From the NCBI GenBank assembly GCA_002345625.1, contig DDWE01000094.1, forward strand, positions 1 to 30,120: a DNA stretch of 30,120 nt, written 5' to 3'. The stretch is from Desulfuromonadaceae bacterium UBA2294. GTDB taxonomy: Bacteria > Desulfobacterota > Desulfuromonadia > Desulfuromonadales > UBA2294. The translations under genes and the position numbers were made by a program. Positions 24,588 through 30,120 of the stretch are shown piece after piece. How positions within the stretch are numbered: position 1 is the stretch's first letter; every line of letters starts with the position of its first letter. A model generated the notes under the pieces. That model was not told the DNA's origin and made no database searches. It saw nothing but the letters and a program-made list of their open reading frames with translations.

Positions 24588-26444
24588 TCAGTGACCACCA
24601 CCAGAGAGGAATGCAAGTAACATCAGAGCAAGAAGTCCAAGCCCGGTAAACAGGGCCAGGAAACCGAATCCTTTGATAAAGAAGTCATAGAGGATGCCAC
24701 TCGGTTTCGGCTTGGCAAAGGTCTCGGTAATCCCGGCCTCTTCGTAACGCTTCCATTGATCCCCACGCTCCTCAATAAACTCTTCTTTGCACATTTCACC
24801 ATTAAAAATAACAAAGTCCATCGGGAACTTTTCCGGGCGACCATGCGTATTGAAGAAATGGACCGTAAAGATGAAACCGGTCGCCAGCAACGCCTCGTCC
24901 GAATGGACGATTGTTGCGACGTTGAATGCCCAGCCGGGCAGAAACGCACCGAAAATTTCCGGGAACCAGAGCATCAAACCCGATCCGCCGATGGCGAACA
25001 TACCCCAGAAGACAGCGAGGAAGTCAAACTTCTCCCAGTAGGTCCAACGCTCGAAGGTCGGTTTCGGGCCGCGGAAGAAAAACCAACGAACCATGGCGGT
25101 GACGTCCTTGACATCACGCAGGTTTGGACAGAGCGAATCAGGCCCAAACAGGCGTTGCAGCCAGTTGCCCTGAATCCCCTTGCGGAAAAACAGGAAGTTG
25201 ATACTCATCAGGATTGCCGAACCAAAGTAGACAAAAGTGATCACGGCGCAGATCCGGTGGACCAGACCGGCCATTGGTGCACCGCCTAAATGTTCCATCA
25301 TAAACCGTGCCCAGGCCTGATCGCTGAACTTCAGCGGCAAACCGGTCAGGGAAAGGCCGAGGAAACTGATGATGACCAGCAAATGCAAGAAGATATGACG
25401 TTTGGAGAAACGGCGATAAACCTTGTGCGGATCACTGATTTCGTGATGGACATGACCATCGCGCAGGGCCCGTTGTTTCTCACGATTCTCGACAAAGCCG
25501 CGGAACATCCACAACAGGGTATGAATCCAGAACACCGCAAAGGTGCCGACCAGAAGTCCGGTCATACCGATGAAGGTGTAAAAGAGAATCGGGAAGTTCT
25601 CACGGTCGGTCATCTGACCGTGGGCATAATAGCGGGTAAATAACGGCGTCGATTTTTCGTGACACTGGGCACAGGTTTGCACCAGGTTCTTCTCGTTGAC
25701 ACTCGATTTTTCGTTCGATGCCGGCAGGACCGAGTGTGCCGTATGGCAGTCGGCGCAACCGGCTACCAGTTCAGGGAAACCGAGTCGATAGTTCTTGCCG
25801 TGGTAGCTCGACATGTAGGTTTCTACCGCTACGTTGAGCACACCATTGCGTTCCATCATCTCTTCATCGGCATGACACTTCAGGCAGACCTTGGTGTGGA
25901 ACTCGCGGTTCACATGCTCACTGTGATCACCCATCGCCTTAATCTCATGCAGATTGTGGCAATCATTACAGGCAGCCGAATCCTGATTACCTGCGGACAC
26001 CGCCTTGCCATGGGCTGAATCGCGATAGACTTCTTCCTGATCATGACACTGAACGCACTTGGCAACGACGGTGTTCTTGTCACCTTTCCAGTAGGTGTGG
26101 GTGTGGGCATCAGTGTGGCAGTCGGCGCACTTGACTTCGTTGAGCATGTGCACGCTGGCATAGTGTTCGGCGGTCTCTTTTTTGTGACAGCGTGAACAGT
26201 TAACCGGGCCTGGCATCAGATCGCCATTTTTATGGGCATTCAGATTGGCCAGTTCGGTGTGACAACTGGTGCAGGCATTTTTACCATGTACCGAGGCGGC
26301 ATAGGCCTTGGCACTGACGACATCCTCATGGCATTCGAGGCAGTCCGCCGGGTCGATTGCCATGCCTTGCTCTGCAAAAGCGCAGGGCGACACCAGCAGG
26401 GCAAGCATAAAAAAGGGAATCAAGCGTGAAATTAGCGTGGCCAT
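24588..26444 (-). CDS. Fused nine-heme cytochrome c / b-type cytochrome (CbcL-like candidate)
   Basis: Predicted inner-membrane menaquinol:cytochrome c oxidoreductase in one chain, 618 residues. A signal peptide (about 1-24, ending CAFAEQ) precedes a periplasmic domain with nine CXXCH sites starting at Cys35, 58, 83, 106, 130, 159, 187, 230 and 258. The C-terminal half has about six membrane helices (287-311, 350-369, 393-418, 470-494, 513-533, 587-613) with histidines such as His354, His396, His514 and His529 placed to hold b hemes. Nine c hemes plus a b-type domain is the layout reported for Geobacter CbcL, used with low-potential acceptors. GGAGG stands 9 bases before ATG 26444. Orthology is not proven. 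Confidence 0.87.
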   Translation of the reverse strand: MATLISRLIPFFMLALLVSPCAFAEQGMAIDPADCLECHEDVVSAKAYAASVHGKNACTSCHTELANLNAHKNGDLMPGPVNCSRCHKKETAEHYASVHMLNEVKCADCHTDAHTHTYWKGDKNTVVAKCVQCHDQEEVYRDSAHGKAVSAGNQDSAACNDCHNLHEIKAMGDHSEHVNREFHTKVCLKCHADEEMMERNGVLNVAVETYMSSYHGKNYRLGFPELVAGCADCHTAHSVLPASNEKSSVNEKNLVQTCAQCHEKSTPLFTRYYAHGQMTDRENFPILFYTFIGMTGLLVGTFAVFWIHTLLWMFRGFVENREKQRALRDGHVHHEISDPHKVYRRFSKRHIFLHLLVIISFLGLSLTGLPLKFSDQAWARFMMEHLGGAPMAGLVHRICAVITFVYFGSAILMSINFLFFRKGIQGNWLQRLFGPDSLCPNLRDVKDVTAMVRWFFFRGPKPTFERWTYWEKFDFLAVFWGMFAIGGSGLMLWFPEIFGAFLPGWAFNVATIVHSDEALLATGFIFTVHFFNTHGRPEKFPMDFVIFNGEMCKEEFIEERGDQWKRYEEAGITETFAKPKPSGILYDFFIKGFGFLALFTGLGLLALMLLAFLSGGGH

Positions 26445-26741
26445 CCGGTAAATCCTCCTTCATGGGTCGTGTGACATAATGCGATATATGAGAAACAAAA
26501 TGAATAAGAAAACATAAGCGGATGCAAATTACAAGCCACCAATTTTTAATGAGAAGGCCAATCGTCACACACAGCGTACTGTATGAAAACTTTATACATG
26601 CTATCGTTCAATCCCGACTTCACGCCCACTGCAAAAATTGAAAACTCCGCTTAAAACCGGAGAAGGCCGAGCCATTTCGCGCCCTGTGCAACGGCAGGCA
26701 CATACGGATGCCGGTGCTGCTTCCGGACAAACCGGCCAACT
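26445..26741. other. Non-coding gap upstream of the nine-heme cytochrome gene
   Basis: With the adjoining atpE terminator and tail, this forms a 363-bp stretch without a convincing gene. The half next to the cytochrome is AT-rich and should hold its promoter, but no clean -35/-10 pair is seen. GTGTGAC (26469-26475) and GTCACAC (26564-26570) form a distant inverted pair, and TACTGTAT near 26577 repeats a word found before the nuo promoter. The GC-richer part near 26640-26740 shows only weak hairpins. Confidence 0.5.
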
Positions 26742-26775
26742 AAAAAAGGGGCGCACCTTGCGGTGCGCCCCTTTT
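26742..26775 (-). terminator. Intrinsic terminator of the atp operon
   Basis: On the minus strand a 10-bp perfect stem (GGGGCGCACC / GGTGCGCCCC) with a 4-base loop is followed by six T residues. It lies 33 bp after the atpE stop. The plus strand has four T residues after the same stem, so it may act in both directions. Confidence 0.93.
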
Positions 26776-26807
26776 GCAGACGACATAGCGAACCTGAACG
26801 GTTCGGA

Positions 26808-27074
26808 TTACTTCGCCAACAGCTTGATCACTTCTTCAGTGAACGGGTTAGCGAACAGGATGATCATCGCCACGACGAAGACGTAGATTGCGAGGGACTC
26901 GATCATGGCCAGACCGATCATCATCGTGGTCAGGATCTTGCCGCTGGCACCCGGGTTACGGGCAACGCCTTCACAGGCGCTCTTGATAGCCAGACCCTGG
27001 CCAAGGCCTGTACCGAACGAACCGATAGCCATGCCGAAACCGGCTGCAATCATGCACCATGCAAAAAATTCCAT
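26808..27074 (-). CDS. atpE: ATP synthase Fo subunit c
   Basis: Rotor ring subunit of ATP synthase, 88 residues, two helices joined by the conserved loop ARNPGA. The ion-binding carboxylate is Glu59 in MIESLAIYVF. Gln26, Glu59, Ser60 and Tyr64 match four positions that build the sodium site of Ilyobacter tartaricus subunit c (Gln32, Glu65, Ser66, Tyr70), while Leu61 replaces its Thr67. AAGGAG precedes ATG 27074. It follows atpB by 72 bp and ends the operon. F1 genes are not in this window, as in other Desulfuromonadales that keep them elsewhere. Confidence 0.96.
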   Translation of the reverse strand: MEFFAWCMIAAGFGMAIGSFGTGLGQGLAIKSACEGVARNPGASGKILTTMMIGLAMIESLAIYVFVVAMIILFANPFTEEVIKLLAK

Positions 27075-27146
27075 TTTATTCTCCTTCTTTCTGGTTGTTG
27101 TTCCTATACGATATAGGACTTGGGAAACATCGCCTACAGGCGAAAC

Positions 27147-27842
27147 TTAATGCGCTTCTTCAAGAGCACCGGCAATATAGATCATGGCCAGCAGGGTAAA
27201 AACAAAGGTCTGGATAAAAGCGACCAGCACCCCCATCAGCATCATCGGGACCGGCAGCAAAAACGGCACCAGGGCGAGGAAGATCATCAACACGATCTCA
27301 TGCCCGTACATGTTGCCGAACAGACGCAAGGAGAGCGACAGCGGCCGCGCCAGATGACCGATGATCTCAATGACGAAGATCAGGGGCGCCAGGACCAGAA
27401 TCGGCCCCATAAAGTGCTTGAGGTAACTGATCCCGTGCTCCTTGAGGCCGATGATGTGAGTCATGGCAAAAACGGTCAGCGCCAGGGCGGCGTTGGTATT
27501 CAGGTTTGCCGTCGGCGGGTAGAGTCCGGGGACCAGACCAATCAAGTTGGCGCAGAGGATAAACAGGGCGAAGCTGGCCAGCAAAGGGAAATAAGCACGC
27601 CCCTTGGGGCCCATGGTCTCAACGATCAGATTCTCAATACCGGTGATCATCGCCTCCATCAGATTCTGCCAACCTGCCGGCACCCGTTTGACGCCACGCC
27701 CGGCAACAAACGCCAGGGCGATAAGAATCGCCATCACCAACCATGTGTAGACGACTGCACGCAGACTGTTCGGATCATGAATCAGCGCATCGAGATGGAG
27801 TTTGTTCGCCAGCCACTCAAATACTAGAAATGGATGAGTCAT
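27147..27842 (-). CDS. atpB: ATP synthase Fo subunit a
   Basis: Stator membrane subunit that forms the ion half-channels, 231 residues. The essential arginine is Arg173 in SLSLRLFGNMYGHE, and the closing helix contains LVAFIQTFVFTLLAMIYI. NLIGLVPGLYPPTANLNTN is also typical. It starts with ATG 27842 after GCAGGA and lies between the atpI-like gene and atpE. Length is normal for short bacterial a subunits. Confidence 0.96.
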   Translation of the reverse strand: MTHPFLVFEWLANKLHLDALIHDPNSLRAVVYTWLVMAILIALAFVAGRGVKRVPAGWQNLMEAMITGIENLIVETMGPKGRAYFPLLASFALFILCANLIGLVPGLYPPTANLNTNAALALTVFAMTHIIGLKEHGISYLKHFMGPILVLAPLIFVIEIIGHLARPLSLSLRLFGNMYGHEIVLMIFLALVPFLLPVPMMLMGVLVAFIQTFVFTLLAMIYIAGALEEAH

Positions 27843-27866
27843 TGCCTTCGTCCTGCCTTCTTTTTG

Positions 27867-28232
27867 TCAAAATGCTCTTTTGATCGTGGTCCAGAAGATG
27901 TTCAGCACCACAACGGAAAGTCCAACTGCCAGCGCCAGAGGCGTCACGTGCGCCTGGGCGATCAGCAGGTAAATCGCACTACCGAGAAATGCCAGCCGGA
28001 ACAGGTATCCGAGCTGATAACGCTTTCCAGCTCCTGCGTCAGTCGCAGCCAGCATGCTACGCAAAGCCCGCTCGCGCCAATGGTGGGCGACGATAACCAC
28101 CAGACCCCCAGCAACAACCCCCAGGCTGATCCGTCCGTCAAAAAACACCAGACTTCCCAAAGTCAGCAGGCCAAGGATCTGCCAGTTGCGCCGCGCCAAT
28201 TCACGCAACAGCTGATCATCCCGGTCCGTCAC
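27867..28232 (-). CDS. atpI: ATP synthase subunit I-like protein
   Basis: Small membrane protein of about 121 residues with four hydrophobic helices (GLLTLGSLVFFDGRISLG opens the first pair), in the place where AtpI (ATP-synt_I family) stands before atpB. AtpI helps assemble the c ring in several bacteria. The start is uncertain: GTG 28232 gives a 17-bp overlap with the preceding gene, while ATG 28271 would give a 56-bp overlap and 13 extra basic residues. The conserved arginine-tyrosine stretch KRYQLGYLFRLAFLG before helix 3 is retained. Confidence 0.75.
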   Translation of the reverse strand: MTDRDDQLLRELARRNWQILGLLTLGSLVFFDGRISLGVVAGGLVVIVAHHWRERALRSMLAATDAGAGKRYQLGYLFRLAFLGSAIYLLIAQAHVTPLALAVGLSVVVLNIFWTTIKRAF

Positions 28233-28473
28233 TGTCTTTCCGACCTTCCTTCTCCTGACGCCGCAATTCACGATTGGTCAGGATGAAGATGTTGCGAAAA
28301 CCGGAAGCGATGCCGAAGCCAAGGAAGACCAGAGTCAACCAGGGAGACGTACCCAGCCACCGGTCTAGGTAGAACCCCATGGCCAGCCCAATCAGGCAAG
28401 AGGCGACCATGCAGATCCCGACGCTGGACAAAAACCCCAGCGATTTGATGAGTTGGCGCCTGTCTTCGGCCAT
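28216..28473 (-). CDS. atpZ: AtpZ-like F0F1 ATP synthase accessory protein
   Basis: 85 residues, two membrane helices. GICMVASCLIGLAMGFYLDR and LVFLGFGIASGFRNIF follow the pattern of the AtpZ family, whose first helix ends in GxxLDxxLGTSPW; here it reads GFYLDRWLGTSPWLT. It is the first gene of the atp unit and overlaps the AtpI-like gene. AtpZ has been linked to magnesium or calcium transport and to c-ring assembly with AtpI in other bacteria. AGGA precedes ATG 28473. Confidence 0.78.
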   Translation of the reverse strand: MAEDRRQLIKSLGFLSSVGICMVASCLIGLAMGFYLDRWLGTSPWLTLVFLGFGIASGFRNIFILTNRELRRQEKEGRKDSDGPG

Positions 28474-28518
28474 TGGGTCCTAGATACAGCATACGAACTG
28501 AAGCGGCAAAACCGGTCC

Positions 28519-28548
28519 TATCTAGCACAGGGGGGACAGTGGTGTCAA
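28519..28548 (-). promoter_or_regulatory. Promoter candidate for the atp operon
   Basis: On the minus strand TTGACA (28543-28548) and TAGATA (28519-28524) are 18 bases apart, about 46 bp before the atpZ start and after the tatC stop. A CCGG-A5-CCGG mini-hairpin next to it is too short to be a convincing terminator for tatC. Confidence 0.4.
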
Positions 28549-28581
28549 CCGGTTTTTCCGGCATTGCAGGGTCAAAAGAAC

Positions 28582-29343
28582 TCAGTCACCGTCAGCAGAT
28601 GCCCCAGCATCTTCGGCCTCCGGCTTCTTGCCGAACAGGCGCGCAACCACAATGCCTATTTCATACAGCACGACAAACGGCAGAGCGAGAGCAGTCTGCG
28701 AGAAGACATCGGGTGGGGTCAGCACCGCACCAGTGACAAACGCAGCCAGAACAGCAAACTTTCGATTTCGCGCCAGCCACTTGTGATCAACGATCCCCAT
28801 ACGGGCGAGAAAGAAAATCACTACCGGCAGTTCGAAAACCAGCCCAAAGGCCAGCAACAGCTTACTGGACAGGGAGAGATAGCTGCCCATAGAGAGCATC
28901 GCCACCGCCTCGCCTGTCGAAATCCCGTAATTGACCAGAAAGGTGAAGATCATCGGGAAGACGAAGAAGAAGCCGAAGTAAGCACCGAGTGCAAAACAGA
29001 GTGTACTGGCAAAGACGAACGGGATGGCATAACGTTTTTCGTGACTGTAGAGCCCCGGGGCGACAAACGCCCACAGTTGCCAGAGAATAACCGGCAGTGC
29101 AATCAACAAGCCGGCCAGTGCCGCCACTTTCAGATAAGCAAAAAAAGGCTCGGTGGCGGTAATAAAGACCAGAGAGTTCCCCTCCGGCAAGGCCTTGCGC
29201 ACCGGCTCGGAGATAAGGGAAAACAGCATCTCTGCGACGCTGTAGCAGGCCAGAAAAGCAACCAGCCAGGAGGCGGAAGCAATGATCAGGCGCCGGCGCA
29301 ACTCCTCCAGATGCTTGGTAATCGGCAGAGCATCATCCGTCAT
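28582..29343 (-). CDS. tatC: Sec-independent protein translocase TatC
   Basis: Core receptor of the twin-arginine export system, 253 residues, six helices. The N-terminal KHLEELRRRLI contains the signal-peptide binding patch, and FAFVAPGLYSHEKRY style motifs appear as AFVAPGLYSHEKRYAIPF. ATG 29343 follows GGGAGA and overlaps the tatA/B gene by 11 bp. An upstream open frame to 29469 reads through the tatA/B gene out of frame and is ignored. The Cbc4-like ferredoxin in this window has a Tat signal, so this system would be its exporter. Confidence 0.96.
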   Translation of the reverse strand: MTDDALPITKHLEELRRRLIIASASWLVAFLACYSVAEMLFSLISEPVRKALPEGNSLVFITATEPFFAYLKVAALAGLLIALPVILWQLWAFVAPGLYSHEKRYAIPFVFASTLCFALGAYFGFFFVFPMIFTFLVNYGISTGEAVAMLSMGSYLSLSSKLLLAFGLVFELPVVIFFLARMGIVDHKWLARNRKFAVLAAFVTGAVLTPPDVFSQTALALPFVVLYEIGIVVARLFGKKPEAEDAGASADGD

Positions 29344-29662
29344 GGCGTTCTCCCGCTTCCGGCTTTGGCACAGCGATGGTTTCAGTCGCCTGATCTGTCT
29401 TCGCCTCCGTTCCCTCGTCAACCGGGTCAGTGTACGGGTTGTTGACCACTGGAGGGACCTGCCCCTCACGCTGCAGGCGCTCCTGCCGCTCAGCAGTGCG
29501 CACCTCTTCGGTAAAGGTCGTCTTCAGCTCGTCTGTGGCGCGTTTAAACTCGGAGAAGCCGCGACCGAGGGCGCGAGCGATATCCGGCAGCCGTTTCGGT
29601 CCGATAACGATCAGGGCAAGACCGAGAATCAGCAGAAGTTCAGGGAATCCGATACCGAACAT
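29333..29662 (-). CDS. tatB: TatA/TatB family translocase subunit (TatB-like)
   Basis: 109 residues: one N-terminal helix with MFGIGFPELLLILGLALIVI, the hinge GPKRLPDIARALG, an amphipathic helix to about 55, and a charged, disordered tail. Glu8 and the Gly-Pro hinge favour TatB over TatA, but the families are hard to separate by eye, and a single protein may serve both roles. AAGGAG precedes ATG 29662. It is translated together with tatC through an 11-bp overlap. Confidence 0.88.
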   Translation of the reverse strand: MFGIGFPELLLILGLALIVIGPKRLPDIARALGRGFSEFKRATDELKTTFTEEVRTAERQERLQREGQVPPVVNNPYTDPVDEGTEAKTDQATETIAVPKPEAGERHDG

Positions 29663-29729
29663 GGTGGCTCCTTGCGGGTGCGCAACACTAAAGAAGAGAC
29701 TGCGCCTTAAACGGCGGCAGGCGTGCGCC

Positions 29730-29759
29730 AGAATAGTCCTTGCACCAGCAGGCTGTCAA
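29730..29759 (-). promoter_or_regulatory. Promoter candidate for tatB-tatC
   Basis: On the minus strand TTGACA (29754-29759) is followed after 18 bases by TATTCT (29730-29735), about 70 bp before the tatB start. It is back to back with the nadA promoter. Confidence 0.55.
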
Positions 29760-29781
29760 GCGCAAACAGGTGGATAAAGGT

Positions 29782-29810
29782 TTGACATATCAGGGGTTTT
29801 AATCTAGGAT
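29782..29810 (+). promoter_or_regulatory. Promoter candidate for nadA
   Basis: TTGACA (29782-29787) and TAGGAT (29805-29810) have the ideal 17-base spacing, about 38 bp before the nadA ATG. The -35 boxes of the two divergent promoters are 22 bases apart. Confidence 0.65.
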
Positions 29811-29847
29811 TCGCACTTTGCAACCCTCATATTACCGGGTAGGGACC

Positions 29848-30120
29848 ATGGACCAGATAGAACTGAAACGACACATCCGTCGCCTGCTGACCGAGCGCAA
29901 CGCTATTTTGCTGGCCCATAACTACCAGCGCGACGAGGTCCAGGAGATTGCCGACATCACCGGCGACTCCCTTGCCCTCGCCCAGGCCGCCGCCGCCACC
30001 GACCAGCCGGTTATCGTCTTTTGCGGGGTCCATTTCATGGCGGAAAGTGCCGCCATCCTCGCCCCGGACAAGATCGTGCTGTTGCCGCGCCCCGATGCCG
30101 GCTGCCCGATGGCCGACATG
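29848..30120 (+). CDS. nadA: Quinolinate synthase NadA (partial, 5' part only)
   Basis: Iron-sulfur enzyme that condenses iminoaspartate with dihydroxyacetone phosphate to quinolinate in NAD synthesis. The 91 visible codons carry LLAHNYQRDEVQEIADITGD, FCGVHFMAESAAIL and PDAGCPMADM, where Cys86 is a cluster ligand. The start is ATG 29848 after GGGTAGGG. The frame runs open to the right edge. Confidence 0.95.
   Translation, partial: MDQIELKRHIRRLLTERNAILLAHNYQRDEVQEIADITGDSLALAQAAAATDQPVIVFCGVHFMAESAAILAPDKIVLLPRPDAGCPMADM

Noticed and set aside
26601..26786. 61-codon minus-strand open frame in the gap before the nine-heme cytochrome
   Set aside because: It runs through the atpE terminator, has no ribosome site, and its composition is not protein-like.
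1..30120. Search for tRNA, rRNA, riboswitch, CRISPR array, insertion sequence or phage genes
   Set aside because: None was seen. Repeats are short, no transposase or integrase motif was read, and the coding density is normal for chromosomal core genes.

Overview
The window reads as a chromosomal segment of a Desulfuromonadales-type anaerobe (Geobacter, Desulfuromonas or Pelobacter lineage). The signs are a complete 14-gene complex I operon, ATP synthase Fo genes with no F1 genes beside them, futalosine-pathway menaquinone genes, and several inner-membrane multiheme cytochrome complexes of the kind that pass menaquinol electrons to the periplasm. Base composition looks even, and I see no insertion sequence, phage gene, tRNA, rRNA or CRISPR array. 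The genus call is inference from gene content.

Layout, left to right. (1) 1-2426, minus strand: mqnP, ubiX and mqnE, part of a menaquinone (futalosine pathway) operon that runs off the left edge. (2) 2512-17675, minus strand: nuoA to nuoN in canonical order, with a promoter near 17755-17783 and a strong intrinsic terminator at 2512-2542. (3) 17879-22171, minus strand: a six-heme NapC/NirT-like membrane cytochrome, preceded by a three-gene module matching the Cbc4 type (tetraheme cytochrome, Tat-exported four-cluster ferredoxin, NrfD-like membrane subunit). A hairpin and a promoter candidate separate the two. (4) 22444-24243, plus strand: a polytopic membrane protein with an N-terminal coiled coil. 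It and its 5' region are the only plus-strand unit between the left edge and nadA. (5) 24292-26444, minus strand: a fused nine-heme c / b-type cytochrome resembling CbcL, then a tiny two-helix membrane protein whose ribosome binding site directly abuts an intrinsic terminator. (6) 26742-28473, minus strand: atpZ-like, atpI-like, atpB and atpE with a terminator. (7) 28582-29662, minus strand: tatC and a tatA/B gene. (8) 29848-30120, plus strand: the start of nadA, divergent from tat.

Together the genes cover most of a respiratory chain. NADH enters through complex I into menaquinone, which mqnP/ubiX/mqnE help make. Menaquinol is then predicted to be oxidised by up to three different cytochrome modules facing the periplasm, and the ion gradient is used by the ATP synthase membrane sector. 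TatC and its partner would export folded proteins such as the ferredoxin subunit of the Cbc4-like complex. Having three putative quinol oxidation routes between complex I and Fo is the most striking property of the window. The family assignments rest on motifs and gene order read by eye, with no database search.
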